From assembly GCF_039555335.1 (NCBI RefSeq), contig NC_092637.1, positions 3,374,472 to 3,438,471 on the forward strand: a DNA stretch of 64,000 nt, in the 5' to 3' direction. The translations under genes and the position numbers were made by a program. Below, one piece after another: positions 1-11,722 of the stretch. The number at the start of each line of letters is the position of its first letter. The stretch's first letter is position 1. The notes under the pieces were generated by a model, which saw only the letters and a list, made by a program, of their open reading frames with translations, was not told the origin of the DNA and searched no databases. This DNA comes from Amphiura filiformis (lineage: Eukaryota > Echinodermata > Ophiuroidea > Amphilepidida > Amphiuridae).

Positions 1-296
1 CAGCAAAATGCACTGACACGGAACAGCTTCCTGGACCACATTCACATGCGAATAATTGGCACCCAGCAAAAGAAATCTGTGAGAATGCATACAAGATCCT
101 TAAACAGGTTTTAATTTTCAAAGAGTAGGTGGAATAGTGTGGTCCGGGGCAGCTGCTGCTTTTCACACACTTTCTTTAAGAAACAGGTCTTGTTACACAC
201 TATTCCACTAACTCACAGATTTTTTGTGTGTTTGGTGCCAATTATTAAGCTGCGAATGTGGTCCAAGAACTTGTTCCATGTCAGTGCATTTTGCTG
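1..296. repeat. Foldback repeat with CAGCAAAATGCACTG ends
   Basis: The first bases, CAGCAAAATGCACTGACA, return inverted at 281-296, and the arms stay similar for about 80-95 bases on each side. A shorter inner inverted pair (GGAATAGTGTG / CACACTATTCC) sits in the middle. The left end may continue outside the window. Confidence 0.75.
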
Positions 297-448
297 TTGT
301 GTCAGTTGGTGAACTGTTTGGTTACTGACCAGTGTTTAGAGAAGAGTATTGAAGTAATTCTGTGTGCAATTTTGGTTAATTTTTATGGACAAGATTTTAA
401 GATATGACCTTGTGAAAAATTATAAGTTTCTTTTTGGGGCCAGTTTAG
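282..448 (+). repeat. Dispersed repeat, copy 1 (inverted copy at 26446-26612)
   Basis: This segment (GCATTTTGCTGTTGTG, GGTTACTGACCAGTGTTTAG, ATGACCTTGTGAAAAATTAT) is nearly identical to the reverse complement of 26446-26612. It overlaps the right arm of the foldback at 1-296, so both belong to one larger repeat family. Confidence 0.8.
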
Positions 449-1140
449 TTCGACCTACCTGTGACCAACCATTCTCAAGTGATAGCTGAAAAGCTAAATG
501 TCATATTTTGGGCTTTGCTGGGATTAACTTCGTAAATATACTCAGGTTTTCTTTATTGTCTCAATTGTCCCAGATTGTTCGTTATGCAAAACACTACAAT
601 AAGGAATAGTTTGTACCATCTAAGATGTTTCGGTATAATATTATAGGCATTGCAAAATATGTCAATGAGTTTAATGAGGATTGATCACATTCAACTTGTT
701 ACCTAAGTAACGAAACATCCCAAATATAGTAAACTAGTCCGAATTTGGACGGTTTGTACTTTGTTCCGAATCCTTATTGGTAGTTGAATACTTTGGAGTG
801 ATTTGCAGCAAGATTTATCGGGTAAATTTAAATTTACCTTTATCGGGTAGTGTCTCTTTTAAAATGAGTATATTACCTCTCTCATCTCTCGATTAAAAAC
901 ACGTGGGGTGGGGTGTGTGGGTGTGTGTGTGGGAGAGGGGGTGTTGGCGCTAATGAGCAAGTGGACTTCGGATATTTTTTGCACATTTGGGAAACATAAA
1001 ACCCAGTCAATGAGCCTTGCGATCTCACCGTGCCTATTGAACGCACACGTTTCCCTTTGATTGTGAGCTTTTTTTTTCTATATATTTGAGCACAAAGATC
1101 GCTAGCTCAGGCACCACTCCGGGTGGACCCAATACACACA
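449..1140. other. Non-coding stretch
   Basis: No gene or strong repeat is seen here except a GT/G-rich simple tract around 903-950. Confidence 0.5.
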
Positions 1141-2130
1141 TATATTGTACATGGAAAACACTGTGACAATACGTAGTGTATTGTCACGGTGAAGACCGTG
1201 CTTGGAAGAGTATGCTGTATGCTAGTATACGTATGGTCACGGTGTATCCCGTTGTCAAAATACCACGTACTTTAGTACAGTAATAGCGCCCTCTGTTGGT
1301 CATAATTCACTTTAAAACGTATTTTCAACATAGTGAAGAAATATATTAGTTAATATAACACTATAGAAAATAAAAAATAGTATTTTTAGAAGTTACATTT
1401 CAAGGTTTTTTAAATTAGAGACACCTGTCACCCTTAAGGTTACTCATTGTTGTTTGTTGATGCTGGAGCCAATATCAACCAAAAACATCAAAGCCGCAGG
1501 GCCGGCAGGATACTCCCATACGACGACTAAACACTCCAAGTGGGACCCCAATATAAGGGCCCCGCAGGGCAAGAAAGCAAGAGTAACCTTAAGGATGACG
1601 AACTGATAACGAAAATTCTGTTATATTTACGGACAGCTCGTCACCCATTCCATAGGCCTACTTTTACATTTTTTTTACTCTTTACCCCATAATTCCCCTC
1701 ATTCTTCAGGCCCTGCCCTCTATCGGGGGCTAATTTATAGTTTAAGCTTGTTTGCTATTGTTTTTGGAGCAACACTGTTTCATTATAAGCCTGCGGCGCA
1801 ACCTTGAACAATAGTGTCGTAGCAATATTGTCTTTTGAGATAACGCCCCGTATCCACCCCCAGCCAGCCCCATACCTCATTTTGATTTTTAACATACCAA
1901 TATTCTGCTTTTTATATTCTATGGGGTCGCATATTACTTCAAATATTTCTTCATTACGTTGAAAATACGTAATTATGACCAACAGAGGGCGTTATTACTG
2001 TACTAAAGTACGTGGTATTTTGACAACGGTATACACCGTGACCATACGTATATGCTAGCATACAGCATACTCTTCCATATTCACCGTGACAATACACTAC
2101 GTATTGTCACAGTGTTTTCCATGTATATAC
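1141..2130. mobile_element. About 1-kb DNA element with roughly 170-bp terminal inverted repeats
   Basis: The left arm (ACATGGAAAACACTGTGACA, then TATTGTCACGGTGAA and GTACTTTAGTACAGTAATA) is repeated inverted at the right end, 1975-2130. Inside is a second inverted pair around CCTTAAGGTTACTC (about 1425-1460 and 1580-1610). No transposase is readable. A truncated, inverted relative lies at 5858-6810. Confidence 0.82.
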
Positions 2131-2206
2131 GTGACGATCAGGTGCCGACTCGCCTTACGGTCCTTATAAAATGGAGACGGACATTATAGACACCGTTATT
2201 TACCAC

Positions 2207-2539
2207 CAGGGCTGGATTTACCTCTTTTTTTTTTGGGGGGGCAAACTCACCAATCGGCCAAGTTTTGCTTGTAAGATCTATAGTGGTGCATTATAATGTA
2301 GAGGAGGTATGAGCATATTTTGTTCCGATTTCAATATAAAATTTTTATTTGTCAGACTATTGTAGAATTGAACTAGATGAATTTTACTATTTAAAGAACC
2401 AATTGTGCAATTTTACCCTATTTGGCCCCAAACATAATGTTTTTCGGCTAAAAGAAAGATGCATAGTGCAAGTTTGGGGGCCCAAATTGGGAAGGCCCTG
2501 CGTCCGGGCCCATCTGGCCCAATGGTAAATCCGGCCCTG
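2207..2539. mobile_element. hAT-type MITE, 333 bp
   Basis: The termini CAGGGCTGGATTTACC and GGTAAATCCGGCCCTG are inverted repeats. The flanks TTTACCAC (2199-2206) and TTTACCAT (2540-2547) form an 8-bp target duplication with one mismatch, typical of hAT elements, whose ends often begin CAGGG. It lies downstream of the last exon found for gene A. Confidence 0.82.
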
Positions 2540-2628
2540 TTTACCATAAAGAAACATCAGGTTTTGTTGAGATATTTTGTTACAAAGAGAAATGCGTAGT
2601 TTATGCTAATCTGTGACTATTAACCCAC

Positions 2629-5600
2629 CTTTTCTCATGAAAGGTTGTGCTGATTTTTCTTCTTCTTTTATTTCGTCTGTCGATTTGTTAATTTTCCGTG
2701 CTAGAACTGCGCGCTGTTGATCAATAAGCTCATTTGGATTTGCCATAGGGTTCTTCTTCATGTTAGCAAATGTACAATGATCAACAATCTTGGCAATAAC
2801 GTCATCAGAAAATGTGTAGCCTAAGAAAGTCATGATCTTAATGACGACACTCTTCAGATCCTAACAAAGTAGATACACGAAATGTCAATATTATCGATGA
2901 CGTCATAATTGCATGAAATATCAATCCACACCACGTGTAATCATGAGAATTGAAGACCGAATTAAAAAGACTCGTTTGCGTATGACGTCCTGTAACCAAT
3001 CACGTCGCGCCTTTGCCCTGACGTCGGACGCAAACTACTGTAGTCTTTTAAATTCGGTCTTCAATTATAGCGCCACTCTGTAAAACAACACCAATATTTT
3101 ATTCCGAGTGATCTGAGGCAGATTTTAAAAAGGTCTGCTTATGAGATCCCAGTGGTGGGTTTAAATTATTTTGTTTATTTTGGTTTATAACAATGATTGA
3201 CAAGTGCTTTAAAAACGACAACGGTGTTAACCATGCCACTAAAAGTGTAATACTCTTCAGAAGGTAAGGTTTCATTGACACCCAATATCATATGGAAAGG
3301 TTTCTATACAAAAACGATTCTCTTTTAAACCATCTGTGCACAGTTTCCACCTCGATACATCTGAGTACACATTTTCGTCCAAGAACTTCCGAGCAAGCAG
3401 TGAATTGTCTCCACACTGTCTTTGATTACACTGCACGGTTGAGTGCATAGCTGGAAAATGGGCCTCGTCAAAACCTTATTCCCAGTATTCCCTTCATTCA
3501 ATCAGAATTTTCTTTTAACGAACGAGAGCTAACACTTCTCCCTACAAACACTTTTTCTCATCAGGTCAACAGATAACGCAATTCAATGTTTATAGCAAGG
3601 CGAATATGGTAAATATGTAGAATGAAATATCCAATTCTCTTTTTTTACATGTAATCAATATCTATGGACATTCATGACCTGAAACTGCGTGTGATCCAAT
3701 CGTATTTTATTATTCAATTGGAGGTCAGTAATATCTCACACTTGGAGACATTAAATATCTCTTTTTAAGGTTGTACGGGAAATTCAATTACCCGAAGTAA
3801 AATACCAATGATTTCATGCATTTTGCTTGAAAGATGATTGAAAATGTATCTTCCGCACTTGTTTTAATGTGCTTGTTTGCGCGTTAATTAAGAAACGATA
3901 TGCAATGTACAATTACGCGCTTTGCGGTCACTTATTTTACAACTAATAAAATATGATTGGACCACACGCATCGCGTATATTTATGAGATTATGAATTTAA
4001 GCTATAACATTCGCTGAGGAGGACGCCCGCAAAATTTTTCAAAATTCTGTTTTTTTACACGACTGTAATGTACTTTATTGAAAGTAACATACCCTGCAAA
4101 AATGACTTTTGGTGCTGTAGTTTTGACCAACACAGTACGTACATGACGTGCGGGACGGTCTCACACACATCAAAGGACCGCGCCATAGCACGACCGACGG
4201 AGTGATACGCATTGGTGACAAATGTCTTTACTTTACCTCAGTTGTTCGGTTCAAAATTAAAAGTGGACATATCTCACAGTAAAAGCTAACATCTTATGGC
4301 AAAGAAATACTAATCCAATTATTATGGAAATGTTAAAATAATTATGGCTTTAAGTTCCTTGAATACTAACATCAGTAAAGCCAAAAATAAAGCGTAATAA
4401 AATCGGAACGTTGGCAATGATGTCGTAATACTATGAAAGAATCCATAGATTTTTGTTGAACATCAAACACAATGTTTTATTTTGATATAAGAATAACGAA
4501 AGCATACCCGTATCATCTCTTCGTACTTCAAGAAGAGAATGTTTGGTCCGTGTCTTCTGTTCCAGTAGTAAAGGTAATGATCCCACCATGGACCACAATA
4601 AACTGTAATATTCAAAATATCGCTCAAAATACAAAATACTCTGATTGTTGAAATAGATTCTACGAAAAATATTGGGCTATTCCAGGTGAAATCCATATAC
4701 CACCTATTGAAGACCGTTATTTACCACATGATCTTAGGCCTATAGGACCATTTACTGCCAATATAAAATGATTACTTTTAAGGTGGCATTATCTTTTGTA
4801 AAAAAGTCTCTTTGGTGAGAGGAATCTTTTTCAAATTTTACATCTGTTAATGTAAAATTTGAAAAAGATTATGTGAAAAATAATACAACGTCAGCTCTTA
4901 ATGAAATGGCTCAAGAAATCATAATTAATCAAAAATGTAACAATCATTAATGTTCATTAACAGTTTAAAAAGATATTCAGAGATGAATTTTAGGCTAGTT
5001 TGTTCTGCTTTTAAATTGGCAAATTACTGACAATCCCTCGCTACTTTGCTTAAAATAAAGAACCACAAACCCACCTTTTCCAGATCTAAAGTCCTCAAAA
5101 TATTCCTCCCAAGATGAGTAACTGTGCAATGAAGGCACAGTATTATGGAAATGGAAGTACGACACAGCCAAATCCTTAGGATTTCTAGCAACATAGACAA
5201 CTCTAGACTTCTTCTTCATGACGTCAGGTGGCAGTAGATGTCCTGGTAGGTGAGATTTGATGGTACGAGGGGACTTCATCTTGTCTACTATTTCATATGT
5301 TTCTGGGACTTTTATATCCTGCAAGTAAACTACAGACTATAACAAAAATGTATACAATTTCAAGTTTGCTTTTCATAACAAAATAATAGGGTCATAGCAA
5401 CAATAATAATGCATTGGAATCAGTAATATCTAGGTTATAAGTTTGAACTTGGTTTTTTACTGGTTCGGGCTCAAACGCTATGCTCAATTAACTAAATCAT
5501 CCAGAAAACGAGTTGGGCCACTTTTAACATGAGCTCGCATATCAAATATTCAGAAAAAATACAAGCGAACAGAAATTACAAGATGTCATGGCACAAGCGA

Positions 5601-8600
5601 ACAGATATTACATTCGGGGTTTGTGCTACACCAATTTCTCTCGCCTGTGTGTATACTAAGTCTGTGTAGCTTATAAGTATAACCGTATATGATAAGGGGA
5701 TAATCCTGAATGATGAGCGGCATTGCGCAATGAACAGTGTAGAGGTATAGGTAACTAACTCGCTCCGTAGCCACATGAGTTGATATAGCTCAGCGGTTAG
5801 AGCATCGCTTCAGGAAACACGTTCGTGCAAATGTTTTCCAGTCAGAAACTAGACATAAACTAGAGGGCGCTATTACTGTACTAAAAATATGTTATTATTC
5901 ATGATGAACGCATTCAGTTGAACTCGAAATTATACTGATATTTATTACATCAAAATACTAGTATAAAATGGTTATGAAAAAGTTTATATAATTATATTTG
6001 TGACAGTAAAAGTAAAGTATAAGTGCTCAATCCCAAAAGGGAGAGCGTATAAAAATTCAAAGAACAGACCTTCCAGAATAGGTAGTCGTTACTATGTAGT
6101 AGTTTCATGCCTAAAAAGGCAATCGTCAGACGACACGATGAAATGCTTTGGGTGGACTACCATCTCTTGGGAATGTGAAAGAATATACATTCCATGGTGT
6201 CAACACAGCCATAACACACGTTATCTCAAAAGACAATATTGCTAAGACAATATTGTTCAAGGTTGCGCCGCAGGCTTATAAAGAGAAATGTTGCTCCAAA
6301 AACAATAGCAAACAAGCTTAAACTATAAATTAGCCCCCGATAGAGGGCAGGGCCTGAAGAATGAGGGAAATTATAGGGTAAAGAGTAAAACAAATGTAAA
6401 AGTAGGCCTATGAAATGGGTGACGAGCTGTCAGTTCGTCATCCTTAAGGTTACTCTTGCTTTCTTGCCCTGCGGGGCCCTTATATTGGGGTCCCACTTGG
6501 AGTGTTTAGTCGCAAACAGATCGGAAGAGCGTCGTGGAGGGCAAGAGCGTAGACCTCGGCCTTGATGTTTTTGGTTGATACTGGGCCCCAGCATCAACAA
6601 ACAACAATGAGTAACCTTAAGGGTGACGTGCTGTCTCTAATTTAAAAAAAAAATAACCTTAATGTTAAAACATTGAGTAACCTTAATGTAACGACCTTGA
6701 AATGTAACTTCTAAAAATACTAGTTTTTATATTCCATAGTGTTATATTACCTAAAATATTTCGTCACTACGTTGAAAATACGTTTTAAAGTGAATTTATA
6801 TAGAGGTTGGTAACAAATCGGTCGTAGCATTAATAATCCCAAAAAAGAACTTGCTGTGGAAAAATCTTCAATACGGCATATTATGATCATTTTTATCATC
6901 ATCATTATCGTCATTTTCGTCATCATCGTTGTTGATGTTTACCTCAGTAGATGTAAACATATGGGCCTCCATAAACGGTACACGTAAAAACGTATGCGAC
7001 AGACTGAGTTTAGATAAATCACCGTCGTTGCATATTGCTGATAGGATTTCTTGCGTCCATGTTGTACCTACGAAAAAAAATCAATATACATCATCATGAT
7101 CATAATCAGATGTTCACACCCGGATGTGAATATCCAAACAATACTACTAGGACAGTTTGGTACAGCTGCCGATTAAAATCCTACATTAAACTAACTATTT
7201 TGGGTAGCAAAGTTGCCCGAACTGTTCCGTATTTCTCTCTGTAGAAATACGTAACTTTCTGGAAAGAATATAATTAGACCTAAGTTTTAATACTATAAGC
7301 AGGCCAAAAGATCAAAAAAGGATCAGTAACCCCCATTGAAGATTCTGAAAACCACTCATAATACCATGATAACCATCCCCTACAATAACCGTGCTCGTGT
7401 TTTCGAAAGAGTCAAGAACATTTCAAACTCTTCGACATTTCTACCGCGTTTAAACCGGTATACAAATTACGTGAATGAAATGAAACATGAATGAAAATAT
7501 GAATATATGAATAGACAAACAGTCCAACTTGTGTTTACGGTTTTAAGTTTGGGGAGCCGGACTGTACAAATGAAAAAATCTAGATGAAACAAAGCAATCC
7601 TTCAAAGCTCGAATAGTTCTACTGACTGGCAACCGGATTCCACTATATATACACACTCACGCAAAAACATCCGGACACCAAATTGATACGAAGGATATTA
7701 TCATACTAGATCGTGAGTAGAGGTGGTTTGAGCGAGTAGTTCGAGAACCTATTTAGCAACTGGAATCCAGTCGATTTTAGGAAGCAATGTGGAAATACAG
7801 ACATTTCTTTATTGACAATTTAGGACGTGCATTCATTTTCTGGAATAGCACATTATGATATTCAGAATACGCCAAACACGGTATTACCTGCTTTTGGATA
7901 CGTGATAATAAATGCATCATCAGGTCTAGCTTGCCATGTCTTCATTGCTTCTAATGTGGATGGTGGAACTAAATGGGTTGGAAACGGAATGCCGTCTAAT
8001 TCGTAATAGTCATCGTTTGGAACCAAAAATAACCCGTTTTCCCCAATGAGCTTTTCAACTGGAAAACAAATGTGAAGAATGAAACAAAAATACTAAATAG
8101 TATTTGATTGTAAATACAGGATGAGTCAAAAAAAGTGCAATAGAGCAAAGAATCGATATATTTATGTAAGAACCAACTTGAACTTTCTCATTATTGAAAG
8201 TTTATATAAATGCCACACTCAATAGTCACCTTCTGTGAAAAAATGAAGTGAATCAAAACTATCAAAACATTTGAAAAACCGCCTACAAATTTTTATGTTT
8301 TTGATAGAGAATAAACAGCTTTAAAGTAAAGGTAAAATGAAAATAACAACAAAAATGTTTCTTCTCCTTAAACAAGACCAAGGACAAACTCTTTGGGTGC
8401 TCCGTTTTATTTCAATGCCAATGAGGTTTAGAAAATGGCAGTTGTTCCAAAGCTACCTTACACAGAGTAGGCTGACATTCAAATTTTAGATGTCTCTTGG
8501 ACAAACATATTAAAATTGGGTATCGCTATAAAATGTGTCATAAAAACAAAACGGTAAAAGCAAATTCCTTGATTTTTTTCACACAAGGTCACTAATAGAT

Positions 8601-8835
8601 ATATCATTTATAAAATGTTTTAACACCTAAAAGGTTCAACTTGGTTTTTAGATAAAAATTGATTATTTTCATTATTGCACTTTTTTTACTCACCCTGTAC
8701 AAGGGTTTTAGTATGCCTCGAGGCCGATGGATATATCTAAAACGAAATAACCACAGTGCTAAAGAATAACATTGAAATTGCCATGTGTATGAGTTAATTG
8801 CACCTACCTAACTCTTTCCCTAGCACTTGTTCCAT
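2629..8835 (-). CDS. Cytosolic sulfotransferase gene A (SULT-like), six exons seen, 3' exon not in window
   Basis: The protein transfers sulfate from PAPS to a hydroxyl or amine of small molecules such as steroids, phenols and xenobiotics, in the cytosol. Minus-strand exons are 8835-8808, 8058-7888, 7067-6943, 5318-5075, 4602-4508 and 2860-2629, all with GT-AG borders and matching phases (1,1,0,1,0,1). They give 298 codons plus one base. Family motifs are present: the 5'-phosphosulfate loop TYPKAGTTW (residues 62-70), the KSHLP motif with the presumed catalytic His131, the 3'-phosphate loop RNPKDLAVSYFHF (153-165), and FMRKG at the end of exon 6. The start is the ATG of a 28-base first exon that also occurs in gene B and in a spare copy at 10403-10430. 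The last exon (expected to encode GTVGDW..) was not found in 1-2628, so it should lie beyond the left edge unless it has been lost. Assignment to a SULT subfamily is not possible by eye. Confidence 0.9.
2948..3067. mobile_element. Short foldback MITE, about 120 bp
   Basis: AATTGAAGACCGAATTAAAA opens the element and its near complement TTTTAAATTCGGTCTTCAATT closes it. GACGTC words lie inside each arm. It sits in intron 5 of gene A. Confidence 0.78.
3068..4004. other. Intron 5 of gene A, remainder
   Basis: AT-rich intronic DNA. No gene or recognisable element was seen. Confidence 0.5.
4005..4370 (+). repeat. Dispersed repeat family R4, copy 1
   Basis: This stretch aligns over most of its length with 9068-9540 in the same orientation. 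Shared words include TACACGA, GGTGCTGTAGTTTTG, CGTGCGGGAC, TTTACCTCA.TTGTTCGG and ACATATCT.ACAGTAAA. It is in intron 5 of gene A. No coding capacity is seen. Confidence 0.75.
4823..4870. repeat. Perfect hairpin, 21-bp stem
   Basis: The 21 bases at 4823-4843 are exactly the inverse complement of 4850-4870, separated by a six-base loop (CTGTTA). It sits in intron 4 of gene A. It could be a remnant of a foldback element. Confidence 0.85.
5781..5850 (+). repeat. tRNA-derived SINE head (partial)
   Basis: TAGCTCAGCGGTTAGAGCAT is a good tRNA A box with D-arm. A weak B-box-like GTTCGTGCA follows about 30 bases later. No cloverleaf can be closed, so this is a relic rather than a tRNA gene. Confidence 0.55.
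5858..6810 (-). mobile_element. Truncated inverted copy of the 1141-2130 element
   Basis: Sequence from TAGAGGGCGCTATTACTGTA through TTAAACTATAAATTAGCCCC to CGTTGAAAATACG is the reverse complement of parts of 1141-2130. The outermost terminal repeats are missing. It is in intron 3 of gene A, and part of it is replaced by adapter-like sequence (6518-6559). Confidence 0.78.
6518..6559 (+). other. Illumina TruSeq adapter-like contamination
   Basis: AGATCGGAAGAGCGTCGTG followed by GAGGGCAAGAGCGTAGACC and TCGG matches the well-known Illumina universal adapter (reverse-complement form) with about four substitutions over 42 bases. The sister element at 1476-1550 has unrelated genomic sequence at the same point, so this block replaces about 32 native bases. 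Confidence 0.85.
7068..7887. other. Intron 2 of gene A
   Basis: No gene, strong repeat or simple tract was recognised in this intron. Confidence 0.5.
8117..8697. mobile_element. Non-autonomous mariner-like element, 581 bp
   Basis: Left end CAGGATGAGTCAAAAAAAGT and right end (inverted) CAGGGTGAGTAAAAAAAGTG are terminal inverted repeats of about 27 bases flanked by TA on both sides. Together these fit Tc1/mariner insertion. No transposase frame remains. It lies in intron 1 of gene A. Confidence 0.8.
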
Positions 8836-9055
8836 ATTGTATGCTGCTACGCTAAAAGTAAATCGAAATTATATAATCTCTGTAGTTTAGTATTATAAAA
8901 ACCAAGCCAAAACAACTTAGGATCATGTTCATTTATGCAGTACATTGAAGTGGCCTGAATATGACAATCATATTTAAAAGACCAAAGTACGATCAACAAA
9001 ACGCGATAGCATATAATTGATCTAGGTAGATCTACATCGGTAATCGACAACGGAT
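8796..9055 (-). repeat. Segmental duplication around SULT exon 1, copy at gene A
   Basis: This block, including exon 1, its donor and about 200 bases upstream, aligns with 10388-10665. The shared upstream sequence may hold the core promoter, but no TATA box could be assigned with confidence. Confidence 0.75.
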
Positions 9056-9067
9056 ATAATTATTATA

Positions 9068-9540
9068 ATTCAAGCCATTTTATAACATTTGATGATGAGA
9101 ACGCCCTCACAATTTTTTTAAATTCTGGTTTTTACACGATTGAAATGTACTTTAGTATACAACGATACTCTGCAAAAAACAAGATTTGAGGTGCTGTAGT
9201 TTTGTCAAAATCTGAGATTTTGAATAAAACGCAGGAACGGTCGTTTTAGTATTACGATGGAAATGTTAGTCGAACACGTATGCGATGTTCATAACACATA
9301 ACACAGTAACCACACGGCGTGCGGGACACACATACATCAGAGGGTGAGTGGTACCGTATTACAACCGCTGGAGTAACATGCATTGGCGCTAGTAGTAAAT
9401 TCCAATTTCCTTTGCTTTACCTCACTTGTTCGGCTCCAAATTAAAAGGAGACATATCTGACAGTAAATGCTAACATTTTATGGAAAATAAATACTAATCT
9501 ATTTTTACAGAACAGAAATGTTATAATATGGCTTTAATAT
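9068..9540 (+). repeat. Dispersed repeat family R4, copy 2
   Basis: This is the second copy of the repeat at 4005-4370, about 100 bases longer because of internal extra sequence around 9205-9300. It lies upstream of gene A. Confidence 0.75.
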
Positions 9541-10387
9541 GAACGATTTTGCATTGTTTGTTTCAATACTACATACTTCAACGGTCATTCCGTAAGATCA
9601 AGGTTTTGTACGTCACCCCTAAATTGAATAAGCAACACACCATGCAGTTATTGTTGCCTACATGTATGCACACAGCACAGGGGCACTCACAATAGGCAAT
9701 TGACCCCTACTGGTAGCGCTGTGTTGTAGATATAGGAGATAAACTAATTAGCGCCATATATCAAAAAGTAAAAAAACTATGATTTTAGTACTTGTCTATA
9801 TTTCAACTACTTATTCTTTTCAAAATATCTGAAATTTCAACCCGGTACAAGCTTTAATAACGGGGGACCATACATTTGTATGAGAAAGAAATCCTAACAT
9901 CTATATCCAAACTCCAGTGTTATTCCAAAGCACATTTTGCTTCACCGGGCCGCCCTGGCTTGGTCGCATTTGGATGAGAGGTGTCACGAAACCGTAAAAG
10001 TTACAAATTTAGTACTTTCTGTCAATCAATTATGGTTTATTCTCTCCATGTCAATCTTTAAATCATTAGCATAGTCCTTATAATAACGGGAGACCGCCTG
10101 CCTTGATGAGTAAATGACAGCAAACCATTGAAAATAATGTGTTACGTAATTATGTTGATGTAACGTAATAGACCTACTGTGAATGGTATAGTAGTTACTA
10201 TTAAAAACAAAATATTTTGAAACAAATGTTGACTCCTACCCCTCCCCCCCACCACTTTTTATTTTATTTCTGAGCGCCGTCCTGGCTAAAAAAAATTTGG
10301 GTCAACAAATTACAAAAAAATTACGTCGGCAAACCATACTGTACACCCCCCGAAGCATATTGGTCTAGCGACGCCCCTGAGCATACC
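9541..10387. other. Intergenic DNA upstream of gene A
   Basis: The stretch 9545-9640 (CTACATACTTCAACGGTC, CACCCCTAAATTGA) matches 14245-14330, part of the same duplicated upstream block. The rest shows no gene. Confidence 0.5.
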
Positions 10388-10665
10388 TATCATTGCACCT
10401 ACCTAAATCTTTAGAAAATACTTCTTGCATATTGCATGCTACTACGCTAAAATTCATTAATCTTTGCAGTTTCTTTTTATAAAAGTCAGGCCAAACTTGA
10501 GATCTTGTCCATTTATGTACTAGATATAAAGTAGCTTGGATATGATATCATAATTTGCAGTTTAGGTTTGTGTTGTGAATGACCAAAGTACTATTTAACA
10601 AAACTCGATAGCCTACAATAGTGTAGGTACAAAGTTTACATGTAATCGACAAGGTCCTGACAACG
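10388..10665 (-). repeat. Segmental duplication around SULT exon 1, spare copy
   Basis: This is the paralogue of 8796-9055 carrying the orphan first exon. Its upstream part runs straight into the tandem units that start at 10504. Confidence 0.75.
10403..10430 (-). CDS. Spare SULT first exon (alternative or orphan exon 1)
   Basis: This is a 28-base segment with an ATG, nine codons (MQEVFSKDL) and a donor GTAGGT. Its length and phase match exon 1 of gene A (MEQVLGKEL) and gene B (MEEVFGTET). It lies about 1.6 kb upstream of gene A on the same strand. The surrounding 10388-10665 aligns with 8796-9055 around gene A exon 1, so it arose by local duplication. It ends in phase 1 and could splice in frame to gene A exon 2 at 8058. 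Whether it is used as an alternative promoter and first exon or is a dead relic cannot be seen. Confidence 0.7.
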
Positions 10666-11263
10666 AATTTGACTTGTTTGTTTGAAAACTACGTACTTCA
10701 ACAGTCTTGTCCATTTATGTACTAGATAAAAAGTGGATTGAATATGATATCATAATTTGCAGTTTAGGTTTGTTTTGAAAAAGACCAAGTTAACTCGATA
10801 GCCTATAATAATGTAGGTACGGGGTTTACATGTAATCGACAACGTCCTGACAACGAATTTGACTTGTTTGTTTGAATACTACGTAATTGAACAGTCTTGT
10901 CCATTTATGTACTAGATAAAGTGGCTTGAATATGATATCATAATTTGCAGTTTATAGTCTGATCAGCTCGTAATAGGCGGGAAATGTTAGGCTTTTACCA
11001 CTACGCGGAAGAGTATACCCGCATTAAGAGTGATGACATATAGTGTTCTGGTCTACAATTTGCGTGTTAAAGAAAGTAGACTAAAGTAAAGGACTGTAAT
11101 TAATAATGGTTTTTGCGAGGTGTCACCATACAATTCTAGCAATAAAATGTTTTGATATTAATACGCGATGTACAAGGCCCGCCAATAACGAGCTGATCAA
11201 AGTATAGGTTTGTGTTGAAAAAGAAAACCTATAATAATGTAGGTACGGGGTTTACATGTAATC
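10504..11263 (-). repeat. Tandem duplication, about 190-200 bp units (2 full, third interrupted)
   Basis: Units start with CTTGTCCATTTATGTACTAG at 10504, 10706 and 10896. The third is split by a 250-bp MITE (10955-11204), continues at 11205-11263, is split again and resumes at 14198 with TAATCGACAACGTCCTGAC. Confidence 0.85.
10955..11204. mobile_element. MITE family M1, 250 bp, TA target site
   Basis: The ends TAGTCTGATCAGCTCGTAAT and TACTTTGATCAGCTCGTTAT (inverted) are terminal repeats. The uninterrupted tandem units read TTTAGG at this point, so the insertion duplicated TA. A relative lies at 22788-23040 in inverted orientation. Confidence 0.85.
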
Positions 11264-11722
11264 TACCAAAAAACGTTGACAACGTAAAGAAATCAGCAAG
11301 TTTAAAAAACCCACCTCGGCTCACTTTTTGAAACTTGGTCCCATTTGTAAAAGGTACTGATTTAAACTTTATCATATTTACATCAATTTAAAACATTTCC
11401 AGAAGTGTTATGTATCTTTAATGTGCAGATGCGATATTAATTTGTAAGCTTTCTGGAACGACCTGAACGATTATTATCTTGTTCTTGCATGATAATTCAA
11501 TATCTTTTGGTGTTTTGTTTTAGAATATCATGATTAATGTTGAATTAAACGAATAACAAGTAGGCTTGTTTGTAATCTTGTTGGAAACGATGTATTCTGT
11601 TGAAATAAAATAAAACACTGATTTGCTGTTGGTGTTCAAATGGGACCAAGTTTCAAAAAGTGAGCCGAGGTGGGTTTTTTAAACTTGCTGATTTCTTTAC
11701 GTTGTCAACGTTTTTTGGGTAG
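11264..11722. repeat. Foldback element with nearly perfect 80-bp arms
   Basis: The left arm starts TACCAAAAAACGTTGACAAC and runs to GGTCCCATTTG. It returns inverted and almost unchanged at about 11638-11722. Such low arm divergence indicates recent activity or conversion. The middle (11350-11635) is AT-rich and non-coding. Confidence 0.88.

Noticed and set aside
2221-2290. CCAATC-containing spot as the missing last exon of gene A
   Set aside because: The reverse strand gives no TVGDW-like reading, and the spot lies inside the hAT MITE.
5586-5776. Small overlapping minus-strand frames
   Set aside because: They lie in intron 3 of gene A and show no domain or codon signal.
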